Part shown: positions 27,475-37,887 of the stretch, one piece after another | How positions within the stretch are numbered: position 1 is the first letter of the stretch | Layout of the letters: each line of letters opens with the position of its first letter | Assembly (NCBI RefSeq): GCF_900589395.1 | Contig: NZ_UUIS01000014.1 | Location: 1 to 64,000 of the forward strand | From: Pseudomonas viridiflava | GTDB lineage: Bacteria; Pseudomonadota; Gammaproteobacteria; Pseudomonadales; Pseudomonadaceae | Length of the DNA stretch: 64,000 bases | Direction of reading: 5' to 3' | Translations under genes and position numbers: made by a program | Notes under the pieces: generated by a model | What the model saw: only the letters and a program-made list of their open reading frames with translations | What the model was told of the DNA's origin: nothing | The model's database searches: none

Positions 27475-28848
27475 TTGAAAATCATCATCCTCGGCGCAGG
27501 ACAGGTCGGCGGCACGCTGGCCGAGCACCTGGCCAGCGAAGCCAACGACATTACCGTAGTGGATACCGACGGCGACCGCCTGCGGGACCTGGGCGACCGG
27601 CTGGACATCCGCACCGTGCAGGGTAAAGGCTCGTTCCCGGCCGTACTGCGCCAGGCCGGTGCCGACGATGCCGATATGCTGGTGGCGGTGACCAACAGCG
27701 ACGAAGCCAACATGATCGCCTGTCAGGTCGCCTACACGTTGTTCCATACCCCGACCAAGATCGCCCGTGTGCGCGAAGCGGCCTACCTGACGCGTGACGA
27801 ACTGTTCGCCAACGATGCCATTCCGGTCGACGTGCTGATCAGCCCCGAACAGGTGGTGACCAACTACATCAAGCGCCTGATCGAATACCCCGGCGCCTTG
27901 CAGGTCATCGACTTCGGCGAGGGCAAGGCGCAACTGGTGGCCATCAAGGCTTACTACGGCGGGCCGCTGGTGGGCCAGCAACTGCGCCAGCTCAAGGCAC
28001 ACATGCCCAATGTCGACACGCGAGTGGCGGCCATCTTCCGCCGCGACCGACCGATCCTGCCGCAGGGCGACACCGTGATCGAGGCTGACGATGAAGTGTT
28101 CTTCATCGCCGCCAAGGCGCACATCCGGGCAGTGATGGGCGAAATGCGCCGCCTGGACGAGAACTACAAGCGCATCGTCATCGCCGGGGGCGGCAATATC
28201 GGCGAGCGGCTGGCCGAAGCCATCGAAAGCCGCTACCAGGTCAAGATCATCGAAATGAACCCGGCGCGCTGTCGCTACCTGTCGGAGAACCTCAACAGCG
28301 CCGTGGTGCTGCAGGGCAGCTCTTCGGACCGTGACCTGCTGATGGAAGAGAACATCGGCGACACTGATCTGTTCCTGGCCCTGACCAACGACGACGAAGC
28401 CAACATCATGTCGTCCTTGCTGGCCAAGCGCATGGGCGCGCGCAAGGTCATCACCCTGATCAACAACCCGGCCTATGTCGACCTGGTGCAGGGCGGTGAA
28501 ATCGACATCGCGGTCAGCCCGCAACTGGCAACCATCGGCACCTTGCTGGCCCACGTGCGCCGGGGCGATGTGGTCAGCGTGCACTCGCTGCGCCGGGGAG
28601 CGGCCGAGGCCATCGAGCTGGTGGCGCATGGCGATGCCAAATCAAGCAAGGTCATCGGCCGCCCGCTCAAGGACATCAACCTGCCCAGCGGCACCACCAT
28701 CGGCGCGATCATCCGCGACCAGGAAGTGCTGATCGCCCATGACAGCACGATGATCGAATCGGGCGACCACGTGATCATGTTCCTGGTCGACAAGAAATAC
28801 ATCCGCGATGCCGAGCGGTTGTTCCAGGTGGGGTTGAGCTTCTTCTGA
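27475..28848 (+). CDS. trkA: Trk system potassium uptake regulator TrkA
   Basis: TrkA is the peripheral NAD-binding gating subunit of the Trk K+ transporter. Two RCK/Rossmann halves are seen: [17 protein letters not shown] at the start and [19 protein letters not shown] about residue 233, each followed by a TrkA_C region. The start is TTG 27475 with TGGAGTGA upstream. Length is 457 residues, normal. The transporter TrkH is not in the window. Confidence 0.96.
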   Translation: MKIIILGAGQVGGTLAEHLASEANDITVVDTDGDRLRDLGDRLDIRTVQGKGSFPAVLRQAGADDADMLVAVTNSDEANMIACQVAYTLFHTPTKIARVREAAYLTRDELFANDAIPVDVLISPEQVVTNYIKRLIEYPGALQVIDFGEGKAQLVAIKAYYGGPLVGQQLRQLKAHMPNVDTRVAAIFRRDRPILPQGDTVIEADDEVFFIAAKAHIRAVMGEMRRLDENYKRIVIAGGGNIGERLAEAIESRYQVKIIEMNPARCRYLSENLNSAVVLQGSSSDRDLLMEENIGDTDLFLALTNDDEANIMSSLLAKRMGARKVITLINNPAYVDLVQGGEIDIAVSPQLATIGTLLAHVRRGDVVSVHSLRRGAAEAIELVAHGDAKSSKVIGRPLKDINLPSGTTIGAIIRDQEVLIAHDSTMIESGDHVIMFLVDKKYIRDAERLFQVGLSFF

Positions 28849-28867
28849 GCCTTGCACAGGCCCTGGT

Positions 28868-29017
28868 GTAGGAGCGCGCTTGCCCGCGACCGAGTGCGTA
28901 GCAGTCGTAAATTTGTGGCGTTTCATAGATCCCGGATGTGTTAGCAACCGTAAATTTGTGGCGTTGCGAAGATTCTGCGAGCGCTACGCACTCGGTCGCG
29001 GGCAAGCGCGCTCCTAC
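28868..29017. repeat. ~150-bp inverted-repeat element, copy 3
   Basis: The right arm is the exact complement of copy 2's left arm over more than 40 bases (GTAGGAGCGCGCTTGCCCGC... to CTCGCA). The interior carries AAATTTGTGGCGTT modules in the opposite order to copy 2. It lies between convergent trkA and the acyltransferase gene, suggesting a transcription-end role or simple tolerance at such sites. Confidence 0.9.
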
Positions 29018-29033
29018 CGGAGTTGTATGGACG

Positions 29034-29921
29034 TCAGTACCAGCGTGCTTCGCCTGCGGGGCGTTTCTTGAAGCGTTTCATGCTCCACATGTACTGGCTG
29101 GGGTAGGCGCGTACGTATTTTTCCACCACCTGGCTCATGGCCGCGGCCGAGGTCGCGGTGTCGGTGCTGTACATGGCCTCGGGAGCGGCTTCGAGCACCA
29201 CCTTGTAGCCCGAGCCATCGGGCAGGCGCATGGCGTGCAGGAACACGCCCACTGCCTTGCCACCGGCGAGCATGTTGGGCACGAACTTGCTGGTCAGGGC
29301 CATGGTGGCGCAGAAGGGCACGAAGATGCCGGCCGATTCGGCCGGTTCCGGGTCGGCAGGAATGCCCACCTGGCCGCCGCGGCGTACTTCCTTGATGACA
29401 CTGAGGATGCCTTCCTTGGTCGAGGCCGCCACTTTGTTGCCCAGTTGCACGCGCTGTTTGCGCAGCAGCTCATCGACCGCCTTGAGCTTGGGCGGACGAT
29501 AGAAAATGATCGGTTTGCACTGGCTGCAATAGAAGTGGTTGAGCACTTCCCAGTTGCCCAGGTGGCTGGTGATGCCAACCACGCCCTTGCCTGAAGCCAG
29601 CGCGTCCTTGAGCACGTCCAGGCCTTCGACCTCGCGCACCAGGTCGATGGATTTCTGCGCCGGCCAGATCCAGGCGCAGGCGCTTTCGGTCAGGGTCTTG
29701 CCGATGTCCATCAGGCTGCGGCCCACCAGTTGCTCGTGCTCGGCGGGGCTCAGCTCCGGGAAACACTTGGCCAGGTTGATGCGCACCACCTCGCGCGAGC
29801 GATTGGGCAGCTTCCACATCAGCCAGCCGATGGCTGACCCCACCGCCTGCACGGCGCGCCAGGGCAACAGGGCAAACAGGCGCAACGCCCCGACCATCAA
29901 GGCGCCTTTGAATTTTTCCAC
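29034..29921 (-). CDS. LpxL/HtrB-type lipid A acyltransferase
   Basis: The 295-residue protein has a membrane-near N-terminus, then TSHLGNWEVLNHF (the HX4E catalytic motif) at about residue 118, IIFYRPPKLKAVDELL and GQVGIPADPEP. These belong to the LpxL/LpxM family that adds secondary acyl chains to lipid A. Pseudomonads carry several paralogs, so I do not name the exact one. Confidence 0.9.
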   Translation of the reverse strand: MEKFKGALMVGALRLFALLPWRAVQAVGSAIGWLMWKLPNRSREVVRINLAKCFPELSPAEHEQLVGRSLMDIGKTLTESACAWIWPAQKSIDLVREVEGLDVLKDALASGKGVVGITSHLGNWEVLNHFYCSQCKPIIFYRPPKLKAVDELLRKQRVQLGNKVAASTKEGILSVIKEVRRGGQVGIPADPEPAESAGIFVPFCATMALTSKFVPNMLAGGKAVGVFLHAMRLPDGSGYKVVLEAAPEAMYSTDTATSAAAMSQVVEKYVRAYPSQYMWSMKRFKKRPAGEARWY

Positions 29922-29960
29922 GAATCAGTTCCTCATGTTCAGGGCGGGCATTGTACCCAA

Positions 29961-30512
29961 TCAGCGGCTGAGCACCGGGTAGCGATCGCAATCGGTGGTG
30001 TGGTCCATGACCATGCCACTGGCCTGCATGAAGGCGTAGCAGATGGTCGGACCGACGAAGGTGAAGCCGGCTTTCTTCAAGGCTTTGCTCATGGCCTGCG
30101 CCTCGGGGGTGATGGCCGGCACTTCGCTGCGGTCCTTGAAGTGGTTGATCTTCGGTGTGCCATCGACGAACGACCAGAGCAGCCCGACCGGGTCCGGCAG
30201 CGCCAGCCAGGCACGGGCGTTGGTGCGCACGGCGTTGAGCTTGAGGCGGTTGCGGATGATCGTGGCGTCCTGCATCAAGGCCTCGATCTCGGCATCGGTC
30301 AGTTGCGCCAGCCGTGGCGCGTCGAAGCCGAACAGCACTTCGCGGTAACGGGCGCGGCGCTTGAGGATGGTGATCCAGGAAAGCCCGGCCTGGAACCCTT
30401 CGAGCAACAGCAGTTCGAACAGCCGGTGAGCATCGCGCAGCGGCACGCCCCACTCATGATCGTGGTAGGCGATGTACAGCGGATCTTCATTGCACCAAAA
30501 GCAGCGTGTCAT
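29961..30512 (-). CDS. tag: DNA-3-methyladenine glycosylase I (Tag)
   Basis: Tag removes 3-methyladenine from alkylated DNA. The zinc ligands are at both ends: MTRCFWCNEDPLYIAYHDHEWG at the start (Cys4, His17) and DHTTDCDRY near the end. The middle has LSWITILKRRARYREVLFGFD and NRLKLNAVRTNARAWL. ATG 30512 gives 183 residues, the usual length. It is divergent from glyQ with only 80 bases between starts, so their promoters overlap. Confidence 0.95.
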   Translation of the reverse strand: MTRCFWCNEDPLYIAYHDHEWGVPLRDAHRLFELLLLEGFQAGLSWITILKRRARYREVLFGFDAPRLAQLTDAEIEALMQDATIIRNRLKLNAVRTNARAWLALPDPVGLLWSFVDGTPKINHFKDRSEVPAITPEAQAMSKALKKAGFTFVGPTICYAFMQASGMVMDHTTDCDRYPVLSR

Positions 30513-30592
30513 AGCCCTCCCACGGGTCGATGCGCGGCCGAATCGGGTATACTCCCCGCCTTTCGAATCGCAGCCCAGCACAGGTGAATTTT

Positions 30593-31540
30593 GTGAGCCA
30601 GCCTACGCCAGCCGTGCGTACCTTCCAAGACTTGATCCTCGCCCTCCAGCAATACTGGGCCGAGCAGGGTTGTGTGGTCCTTCAGCCCTACGATATGGAA
30701 GTAGGCGCCGGCACGTTCCACACGGCCACGTTTCTGCGCGCCGTCGGCCCGGAAACCTGGAATGCCGCCTACGTCCAGCCCAGCCGCCGTCCTACCGACG
30801 GCCGCTACGGCGAGAACCCTAACCGCCTGCAGCACTACTACCAGTTCCAGGTGGTGCTCAAGCCCAACCCCGACAACTTCCAGGAACTGTACCTGGGCTC
30901 GCTCAAGCGCATCGGGCTCGACCCGCTGGTGCATGACGTGCGCTTTGTCGAAGACAACTGGGAATCGCCGACCCTGGGCGCCTGGGGCCTGGGCTGGGAA
31001 ATCTGGCTCAACGGCATGGAAGTCTCGCAGTTCACCTACTTCCAGCAGGTCGGTGGCATCGAATGCTACCCGGTGACCGGCGAAATCACCTACGGCCTGG
31101 AACGCCTGGCCATGTACCAGCAGGGCGTGGACTCGGTCTACGACCTGGTCTGGGCCGACGGCCCGTTCGGCAAGGTCACCTATGGCGACGTGTTCCACCA
31201 GAACGAGGTGGAACAGTCGACCTACAACTTCGAACACGCCAACGTCGACAAGCTGTTCGAGCTGTTCGATTTCTACGAAAGCGAAGCAGCCCGCCTGATC
31301 GAGCTGAACCTGCCGTTGCCAAGCTATGAAATGGTGCTCAAGGCCTCGCACACCTTCAACCTGCTCGACGCCCGCCGCGCCATCTCCGTGACCGCCCGCC
31401 AACAGTACATCCTGCGCGTGCGCACGCTGGCCCGCTCGGTTGCCCAGAGCTACTTGCAATCGCGCGCCCGCCTGGGCTTCCCGATGGCGGCGCCTGATCT
31501 ACGCGACGAAGTATTGGCCAAGCTGGAGGCTGCACAATGA
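30593..31540 (+). CDS. glyQ: Glycyl-tRNA synthetase alpha subunit GlyQ
   Basis: GlyQ is the catalytic subunit of the alpha2beta2 glycyl-tRNA synthetase. The GTG start at 30593 ([13 protein letters not shown] follows) has AGGTGA upstream and gives 315 residues, the expected length. Family blocks include [37 protein letters not shown] and [27 protein letters not shown] -10-like element is at 30548-30553. The stop overlaps glyS (ATGA). Confidence 0.97.
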   Translation: MSQPTPAVRTFQDLILALQQYWAEQGCVVLQPYDMEVGAGTFHTATFLRAVGPETWNAAYVQPSRRPTDGRYGENPNRLQHYYQFQVVLKPNPDNFQELYLGSLKRIGLDPLVHDVRFVEDNWESPTLGAWGLGWEIWLNGMEVSQFTYFQQVGGIECYPVTGEITYGLERLAMYQQGVDSVYDLVWADGPFGKVTYGDVFHQNEVEQSTYNFEHANVDKLFELFDFYESEAARLIELNLPLPSYEMVLKASHTFNLLDARRAISVTARQQYILRVRTLARSVAQSYLQSRARLGFPMAAPDLRDEVLAKLEAAQ

Positions 31541-33591
31541 GTGCTCAAGATTTTCTGGTCGAACTGGGCACCGAAGAGCTGCCGCCCAAGACCCTGGGCA
31601 GCCTGGCCGAAGCCTTTCGTGCCGGCATCGAGAAGGGCCTGCAAGGCGCCGGCCTGACCTACACCGCCAGCCAGGTGTATGCCGCACCGCGCCGCCTGGC
31701 CGTGCTGGTGACCGGTCTGGCCGACCAGCAGCCTGACCGCAGCGTGACCCTCGACGGTCCGCCACGCCAGGCCGCGTTCGATGCCGAGGGCAACCCGACC
31801 CAGGCCGCCCTGGGCTTTGCCAAGAAGTGTGGCGTCGACCTGGCCGAAATCGACCAGAGCGGCCCCAAGCTGCGTTTTGTGCAGAGCATTGCCGGCAAGC
31901 CGACCCCGTCGCTGCTGCCGACCATTGTCGAAGACTCGCTCAACGACCTGCCGATCGCCAAGCGCATGCGCTGGGCGGCGCGCAAGGAAGAGTTCGTGCG
32001 CCCGACCCAGTGGCTGGTCATGCTGTTCGGTGACCAGGTCATCGATTGCACGATCCTCGCACAGACCTCGGGCCGTCACTCGCGTGGCCACCGCTTCCAT
32101 CACCCTGAAGACGTGCGCATCAGCTCGCCGGCCGGTTACCTGACCGACCTGCGCGCCGCGCATGTGCTGGCCGATGCCAACGAGCGCCGGCAGATCATCG
32201 CCAAGCGCGTCGACGAACTGGCCGCCCAGCACCAGGGCACCGCCATCGTGCCGCCCGAGTTGCTCGATGAGGTGACCGGCCTGGTCGAATGGCCGGTGCC
32301 GCTGGTGTGCTCTTTCGAGGAGCGCTTCCTGGAAGTGCCGCAGGAAGCCCTGATCACCACCATGCAGGACAACCAGAAGTACTTCTGCCTGCTGGACGCC
32401 GAGGGCAAGCTGCTGCCGCGCTTCATCACCGTGGCCAACATCGAGAGCAAGGACCCGGCGCAGATCGTCTCGGGTAACGAGAAAGTCGTGCGTCCGCGCC
32501 TGACTGACGCCGAGTTCTTCTTCAAGCAGGACAAGAAGCAGAAGCTCGAAAGCTTCAACGAGCGCCTCAAGAACGTCGTGTTCCAGGCCCAGTTGGGCAG
32601 CGTGTTCGACAAGGCCGAGCGCGTTTCGACCCTGGCGGCCTACATCGCGCCACGCATCGGCGGCGACGCCGGGCGCGCCGCACGGGCCGGCCTGCTGTCC
32701 AAGTGCGACCTGTCGACCGAGATGGTCGGCGAATTCCCTGAAATGCAGGGCATCGCCGGTTACTACTACGCCAAGGCCGACGGCGAACCTGAAGATGTCG
32801 CCCTGGCGCTGAACGAGCAGTACATGCCGCGCGGTGCCGGCGCCGAACTGCCGACCACCGTCACCGGTGCCGCCGTGGCCATCGCCGACAAGCTCGACAC
32901 CCTGGTGGGCATCTTCGGCATCGGCATGCTGCCCACCGGCAGCAAGGACCCCTACGCGCTGCGTCGTGCAGCACTGGGCATCCTGCGCATCCTGATCGAC
33001 AAGAAGTACGACCTCAACCTGGTCGAGACCGTGAAGTTCGCGGTCACGCTGTTCGGCGCCAAGGTCAAGGCTGCCGGCCTGGCCGAGCAGGTGCTGGAGT
33101 TCATCTTCGACCGCCTGCGTGCACGCTACGAAGACGAAGGCATCGATGTGGCCGTGTACCTCTCGGTACGTGCGCTGCAGCCAGCCTCGGCGCTGGACTT
33201 CGACCAGCGTGTGCAGGCTGTGCAAGCTTTCCGCGCCCTGCCACAGGCCGCGGCCCTGGCCGCCGTGAACAAGCGCGTCTCGAACCTGCTGGGCAAGGCC
33301 GAGGGCAAGGTTGCCCAGACCGTCGAGCCCAAGTACTTCGACAACGCCAGCGAGTTCTCGCTGTATTCGGCTGTGCAACAGGCCGACCACGCCGTGCAGC
33401 CACTGGCCGCGGAGCGCAAGTACACCGAGTCGCTGGCGCGCCTGGCCAGCCTGCGCGAGCCGGTCGATGCCTTCTTCGCTGCGGTGATGGTCAACGCCGA
33501 GGACGCCAACGTACGGGCCAACCGCTATGCGCTGCTGGCGCGTCTGCGCGGGCTGTTCCTGGGCGTGGCCGACATCTCGTTGCTGGGCTGA
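31537..33591 (+). CDS. glyS: Glycyl-tRNA synthetase beta subunit GlyS
   Basis: GlyS (684 residues) begins [15 protein letters not shown] and contains the HD-like and anticodon-binding parts of the family: [15 protein letters not shown] block, [29 protein letters not shown] and the C-terminal [15 protein letters not shown]. It starts inside the glyQ stop, so the two subunits are translationally coupled. Confidence 0.97.
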   Translation: MSAQDFLVELGTEELPPKTLGSLAEAFRAGIEKGLQGAGLTYTASQVYAAPRRLAVLVTGLADQQPDRSVTLDGPPRQAAFDAEGNPTQAALGFAKKCGVDLAEIDQSGPKLRFVQSIAGKPTPSLLPTIVEDSLNDLPIAKRMRWAARKEEFVRPTQWLVMLFGDQVIDCTILAQTSGRHSRGHRFHHPEDVRISSPAGYLTDLRAAHVLADANERRQIIAKRVDELAAQHQGTAIVPPELLDEVTGLVEWPVPLVCSFEERFLEVPQEALITTMQDNQKYFCLLDAEGKLLPRFITVANIESKDPAQIVSGNEKVVRPRLTDAEFFFKQDKKQKLESFNERLKNVVFQAQLGSVFDKAERVSTLAAYIAPRIGGDAGRAARAGLLSKCDLSTEMVGEFPEMQGIAGYYYAKADGEPEDVALALNEQYMPRGAGAELPTTVTGAAVAIADKLDTLVGIFGIGMLPTGSKDPYALRRAALGILRILIDKKYDLNLVETVKFAVTLFGAKVKAAGLAEQVLEFIFDRLRARYEDEGIDVAVYLSVRALQPASALDFDQRVQAVQAFRALPQAAALAAVNKRVSNLLGKAEGKVAQTVEPKYFDNASEFSLYSAVQQADHAVQPLAAERKYTESLARLASLREPVDAFFAAVMVNAEDANVRANRYALLARLRGLFLGVADISLLG

Positions 33592-33601
33592 GGGGTAAAG
33601 C

Positions 33602-34144
33602 GTGAAGCTGCTGATTCTCGATCGGGACGGGGTGATCAACCAGGACTCCGACGCCTACATCAAGTCGCTGGAGGAATGGATTCCCATCCCGGGCTCCATC
33701 GAGGCCATCGCAGCATTGAGCAAGGCCGGCTGGACGGTGGCGGTGGCCACCAACCAGTCCGGCATTGCCCGAGGTTATTACGACCTGGCCACCCTGGACG
33801 CCATGCATGCGCAATTGCGCACGTTGGTGGCGGAGCAGGGTGGCGAGGTGGGTCTGATCGTTTATTGTCCACACGGCCCCGATGCCGGCTGCGACTGCCG
33901 CAAGCCGCTGCCGGGCATGCTGCAGACCATCGCCCGGCATTACCACACCGACCTTGCCGGTGTATGGTTTGTCGGTGACAGCCCCGGCGACTTGCAGGCG
34001 GCGCTGGCCGTCGAGGCGCAGCCGGTGCTGGTGCTGACCGGCAAGGGTCACCGGACAATGGAGCGCCAGGTACCGGCCGGGACGCTGATCTTCGAAGATC
34101 TGGCGGCCATTGCCGAAGAACTTATCCACAACCGTCACCGGTAA
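33602..34144 (+). CDS. gmhB: D-glycero-beta-D-manno-heptose-1,7-bisphosphate 7-phosphatase GmhB
   Basis: GmhB dephosphorylates heptose bisphosphate in the ADP-heptose pathway for LPS core. HAD motifs are LDRDGVIN at 6-13, ATNQSGIARG and VGDSPGD. A zinc site CPHGPDAGCDC is typical of GmhB. It starts with GTG 33602, ten bases after glyS, and has 180 residues. A perfect DnaA-box sequence lies near its 3' end (34122-34130). Confidence 0.94.
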   Translation: MKLLILDRDGVINQDSDAYIKSLEEWIPIPGSIEAIAALSKAGWTVAVATNQSGIARGYYDLATLDAMHAQLRTLVAEQGGEVGLIVYCPHGPDAGCDCRKPLPGMLQTIARHYHTDLAGVWFVGDSPGDLQAALAVEAQPVLVLTGKGHRTMERQVPAGTLIFEDLAAIAEELIHNRHR

Positions 34145-34208
34145 CGCCCTGACCGGCGAAACCCGGCACGGGCCATCAACGGGCATACGCCCCTAGGTAA
34201 AAGCAGGC

Positions 34209-34979
34209 ATGTCGATCATCCGGACGCTCAGAATCTCTATCTTCTACCTGTTGCTGGGCACCAGCGCCTTCGCCTGGTGCACCCTGAGCTTTTTCATCGC
34301 ACCGTTTCTGTCGTTCAAGAGCCGCTACCGTTTCATCAACGTGAACTGGTGCCGGTTTGCCCTGCTGCTGTCGCGGGTGCTGCTGGGCATCAAGATCAAG
34401 GTCACCGGCGAGCACAACGTGCCCACCACCCCTTGCGTGATCGTGTCCAACCACCAGAGCACCTGGGAGACCTTCTTCCTGTCGGCGTATTTCGAGCCGC
34501 TCAGCCAGGTGCTCAAGCGCGAACTGCTGTATGTGCCGTTCTTTGGCTGGGCCATGGCGATGCTGCGGCCCATCGCCATCGACCGCTCCAACCCCAAGGC
34601 GGCACTCAGGGAAATCGCCCAGAAGGGCGACCAGTTGCTCAAGGACGGTGTCTGGGTACTGATTTTTCCGGAAGGCACGCGCGTGCCCTATGGCAAGGTT
34701 GGCAAATTCTCGCGCGGCGGTGCGGCCTTGGCCGTCAACGCCGACCTGCCGGTGCTGCCGATTGCACACAACGCCGGCAAGTACTGGCCCAAGGAAGGCT
34801 GGCACAAGACACCGGGCACCATCGAGGTGGTGATCGGCGAGCCGATGTTTGCCGAAGGCACCGGCCCACGCGCCATCGCCGCGCTCAACGACCGGGTCCA
34901 GGCCTGGAACGAAGCCACGCAACGGGCCATGGGATCGCCGGCCATCTTGATGACGAATGACGAAAAAGTCCCTGCGTGA
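34209..34979 (+). CDS. 1-acyl-sn-glycerol-3-phosphate acyltransferase (PlsC family)
   Basis: One N-terminal membrane segment (about 9-31) is followed by the acyltransferase motifs VSNHQSTWETFF (residues about 78-89), RPIAIDR and FPEGTRVPYG. The family adds the second acyl chain in phospholipid synthesis. It closes the glyQ-glyS-gmhB group; 256 residues is normal. Pseudomonads have more than one PlsC paralog, so the symbol is left open. Confidence 0.92.
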   Translation: MSIIRTLRISIFYLLLGTSAFAWCTLSFFIAPFLSFKSRYRFINVNWCRFALLLSRVLLGIKIKVTGEHNVPTTPCVIVSNHQSTWETFFLSAYFEPLSQVLKRELLYVPFFGWAMAMLRPIAIDRSNPKAALREIAQKGDQLLKDGVWVLIFPEGTRVPYGKVGKFSRGGAALAVNADLPVLPIAHNAGKYWPKEGWHKTPGTIEVVIGEPMFAEGTGPRAIAALNDRVQAWNEATQRAMGSPAILMTNDEKVPA

Positions 34980-35107
34980 AATTGTGGATAACCTGTGTGC
35001 GAAATTTCTGAAACACACAAATAATTGCTCTATCTGATTGATTTTGTTGCTTATTTCATAAGGCTTGAAACACACGAAAAACGTGCATAAGTTTTCATGA
35101 GCCTCTG

Positions 35108-35137
35108 GACCGGCCCTTTGCGGAGGCCGGTTTTTTT
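35108..35137 (+). terminator. Rho-independent terminator downstream of the plsC-like gene
   Basis: CCGGCC and GGCCGG arms enclose a CTTTGCGGA-type loop and are followed by TTTTTTT. It lies about 130 bases after the acyltransferase stop, with an AT-rich gene-free stretch before it that carries a perfect TGTGGATAA box at 34983-34991. Confidence 0.85.
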
Positions 35138-35544
35138 ATGCCTGTTACCAGCGTATCGAGCGGGCTTACCTGGACAGCCTGGCCCGCTTGCCGGAGCCGC
35201 AAACGCCGTCACCGCAAACCCGCGCCATAGTCATTGAAACCGTGCTGCAGACCGACAGCATGCTCCGCCATGCCGGCGCGGGTACGCGAACCGTTTCTGC
35301 TGTCGCGCTTCAAAGGGCTGGGCACGCGCTCTTCGGTGTACGACGTCGACGGTGGCAGCCTGTGACGCTGTTCGAGGGCGAGCTGGAACTGCGCCCCTTG
35401 AAGGCACCGGCCATACGCCTGTTTGCCAGGCTGCCACTGACCTGGGTCTTTACCGACCGGGTGCTGCTGGCGTTGCAACAGTCGCTACCGGTCCAAGTAC
35501 ACCGGCTGACGCGGTATTGGATAACAGTGAGAACACCGCAATAA
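35137..35544 (+). pseudogene. Decayed open frame of unknown family
   Basis: One frame reads YQRIERAYLDSLARLPEP and IVIETVLQTDSMLRHAG up to about 35280. A second frame then reads REPFLLSRFKGLGTRS and VYDVDGGSL, ending at a stop near 35365. The first frame then resumes with VTLFEGELELRPLKAPAIRL. This pattern looks like one protein broken by two frameshifts. There is no start with a ribosome-binding site after the terminator. I do not recognise the family; a chance open frame (35188-35544 is open throughout) remains possible. Confidence 0.35.
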
Positions 35545-35551
35545 GCACCTT

Positions 35552-35572
35552 GTAGGACCGGCTTCAGCCGGG
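35552..35572. repeat. Single REP element
   Basis: GTAGGACCGGCTTCAGCCGG is a diverged Pseudomonas REP hairpin lying just after the decayed frame. Confidence 0.7.
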
Positions 35573-35651
35573 AACGACGAATCTGATCCTGTCGCTGGAA
35601 TATTCGTTCTGAGGCTGGAGGCCATGCTGTTCATTGCATACATTTTTCATA

Positions 35652-35667
35652 TGTTCCACGTGGAACA
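35652..35667. other. parS centromere-like site 1 (perfect)
   Basis: TGTTCCACGTGGAACA is a perfect 16-base palindrome identical to the Pseudomonas parS consensus bound by ParB. It lies in the intergenic space between the decayed frame and the metallophosphoesterase, about 9 kb from oriC. parA and parB are at 57.5-59.2 kb. Confidence 0.95.
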
Positions 35668-35765
35668 CTCGGTCTAATTCTCTGTGCATACCGGCTGGCT
35701 TGGCCCCATATCAGCCAGCCGCGTTTCACCCACATCGCGTGATGAAAGACTCAAGACGCGCCGCC

Positions 35766-36494
35766 TCAGACCTCAATCAAGAGGTCCGAGATAAACCCCG
35801 TGCATTCACCGGGATAGCCTCGCGGATTTGAAACGAGCCGGCAGCCCGATACCACAGTGTCGACGGCATGATGGGTATGGCCGAAAATCCAGACATCTGC
35901 CCGGGCCACCAGGTCATGCCACTGATTGAAGTAGGCCGCGCCCAGGTGACCGTCATGATCATTACCTGCGACCTCCTGGATCGGGCAGTGATGCGTGATC
36001 ACCACCGTCTTGCCCTCGAATGCCTTATCAAGTTCATCGGCCAGGAAACGGCGCGTAGCGATGTTGCGGGCGATGAGGTCGACAGGGCGCAGCTTGCTGT
36101 AGCGCTCTCCGATCCGAATACGCTTGAAGTCGTTCATCCGCTCGGCACATACACCCATTGCGACCTGATAGTTTCCGGTGGCGGTGAAGTCTGTCCAGGC
36201 CGTAGCCACCAGAAAGCGGGTACCACCGATGATCAGGGTCTGGTTGTCGAGGACATGCACATGCCCGGCGGCGGTCTCCCGCATCTTGATCAGTGTCTTG
36301 TCGATGTGCCCTTTGTAGAACTCATGATTGCCGCAGGCATAGATCACCGGAGCGTTGAAGGTTTCGTTCGCCCAGGTCACCCCACGGCTGCGCACCGAGA
36401 TATCCCCGGCCAGCACCACCAGATCGGCCTGGACAGCAGGGGGCTGGAAGTCGACGAATTCCAGGTGCAGGTCGGAGTAAATCAGAAGCTTCAT
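35766..36494 (-). CDS. Calcineurin-like metallophosphoesterase
   Basis: All metal-site motifs are present in order: SDLHLEF at 7-13, VLAGDIS, ACGNHEFY, ITHHCP and IFGHTHH. The ATG at 36494 (MKLLIYSDLHLEF) gives 242 residues with a GGAG about 15 bases upstream. Substrate unknown. It stands alone, converging on the parS-containing gap. Confidence 0.88.
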   Translation of the reverse strand: MKLLIYSDLHLEFVDFQPPAVQADLVVLAGDISVRSRGVTWANETFNAPVIYACGNHEFYKGHIDKTLIKMRETAAGHVHVLDNQTLIIGGTRFLVATAWTDFTATGNYQVAMGVCAERMNDFKRIRIGERYSKLRPVDLIARNIATRRFLADELDKAFEGKTVVITHHCPIQEVAGNDHDGHLGAAYFNQWHDLVARADVWIFGHTHHAVDTVVSGCRLVSNPRGYPGECTGFISDLLIEV

Positions 36495-36731
36495 CGGCTG
36501 GCAGGCTCCGTGTTGTATCGCACTTGGCATCGGGTCAAACCGGCAAGAAGGTTCATCCCGGTGCAGGACGCGATTAAATCGGGTAGGGAAATCGATCGTC
36601 TGGCCCCATCCCACCACCGGTTGAAGAACGGGTATTGCTCCACAGTTTTAGTCGTTCGCAGGAACCATCACGGCAACAAGCCGTCTGAGCCGCTTGTGTA
36701 GCGGCGTCAGTCACTCTGTCCGGTGTTATCA

Positions 36732-37187
36732 ATGAAAACGTATACGCATGACTATCTTCCTTCAACCTATGATCTGGCCACGCCCCTGAAGCGCTTTTAC
36801 GCTGTCATGATTGATGTATCGATAGCGCATATTCTTTTCATTGTCACCGAGCGGGTAGTGGGATTATTGGCAGCCTGGTTCTTCGTCTCGATTTCACACT
36901 CACTCGAAGTGACCCTGTACACGATTAATGTTCTGGTGCCTTACCTGTATCTTTTGTTCGCTGACGCACTGCCGCGCGGACAAAGTCCGGGCAAACGCGT
37001 GATGCGTATTTCAGTCGTGGGGTTTCCATTCGAGACCTACTGCACGCCTTTCAGATCTTTGCTTCGCAATGTCCCGAAAATACTGTTCAGCGTGCTGGAC
37101 GCGATCTTCGTGTTCTTTGGTCATCGTCGGCGCCTGGGTGACATGCTGGGCGGGACCATCGTGATCAACAGCAGGAGCCCTCAATGA
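36732..37187 (+). CDS. RDD-family membrane protein
   Basis: The 151-residue protein contains three or four hydrophobic segments, a family-typical LKRFYAVMIDVSIAHIL start, and ALPRGQSPGKRVMRISV and RRRLGDMLGGT blocks near the end. I choose ATG 36732; a GTG nine bases upstream is possible and no strong ribosome-binding site is visible for either. Its stop overlaps the next start (ATGA at 37184-37187), so it is paired with the 206-residue hypothetical. Confidence 0.8.
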   Translation: MKTYTHDYLPSTYDLATPLKRFYAVMIDVSIAHILFIVTERVVGLLAAWFFVSISHSLEVTLYTINVLVPYLYLLFADALPRGQSPGKRVMRISVVGFPFETYCTPFRSLLRNVPKILFSVLDAIFVFFGHRRRLGDMLGGTIVINSRSPQ

Positions 37188-37804
37188 ACCCTCACACGGT
37201 ATCAGCCGCTGAACTGGATGAGTCCTGTCTCACCGACCTGTTTATCCACGAAAAAAGCCTCTGCTTTTTCGTGCATCAAGGCAGGTGTTATTGGGTGCTG
37301 GACCATACCTACAATTTCGACCTTGATGCCGAAAAAGACTACAGCGCCTATCTGGAGAAGGGCGATATCACGCCTGAGCAATACACCCGGTCCTGCGAGG
37401 CATTCAGGAATGGCGTGCTACAGCTTACGGCCGATACCTTTATGCAGTACCTGAATGATCCGCAGGGGACTGCCATCGTCTGCGAGCGCCTTGAACATTT
37501 TTTCATGCTATCGACGACTTCTGACCCCAAGGCCCTGTTGGCGCGGGTCGAAGCCCATTATCTGTCCGGGGTGGCGCTGAGCCGTGAAGACTTCTGTCTT
37601 GCCAATGTTCTGGCCTCACGATTGCCGCTGTTCTACATCAACTTTGATCGTGAGATTTTCCTGCACATGAATCAGGACCGGTTTCACGAGTCGCTGGCCC
37701 ACCCAGGCTGGTTGGCCAAGTGTGCGGATTTCAATTACCTCATACCGGATACGCATCGGTACTGGGCCAGGGGTGTGGACTACTGGAAGCTCAGGTTCGT
37801 CTGA
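37184..37804 (+). CDS. Hypothetical protein paired with RDD membrane protein
   Basis: A 206-residue soluble protein without signal peptide or membrane segment, rich in aromatic residues (for example HQGRCYWVLDHTYNFDLD and HRYWARGVDYWKLRF at the end). The 4-base overlap with the RDD gene implies co-translation and a linked job. I do not recognise the family. Base composition is slightly lower in G+C than the flanking core genes. Confidence 0.7.
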   Translation: MNPHTVSAAELDESCLTDLFIHEKSLCFFVHQGRCYWVLDHTYNFDLDAEKDYSAYLEKGDITPEQYTRSCEAFRNGVLQLTADTFMQYLNDPQGTAIVCERLEHFFMLSTTSDPKALLARVEAHYLSGVALSREDFCLANVLASRLPLFYINFDREIFLHMNQDRFHESLAHPGWLAKCADFNYLIPDTHRYWARGVDYWKLRFV

Positions 37805-37887
37805 GCCCAACCTTGAACACGCGTATCACGTCTACAAACTGTAGATCCCAACCCTCATATGTATTTCTTGAAGAAGGGCAAACCGCC

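Noticed and set aside
31450..33639. 729-codon open frame antisense to glyS
   Set aside because: High G+C third positions open the opposite strand; glyS motifs explain the region.
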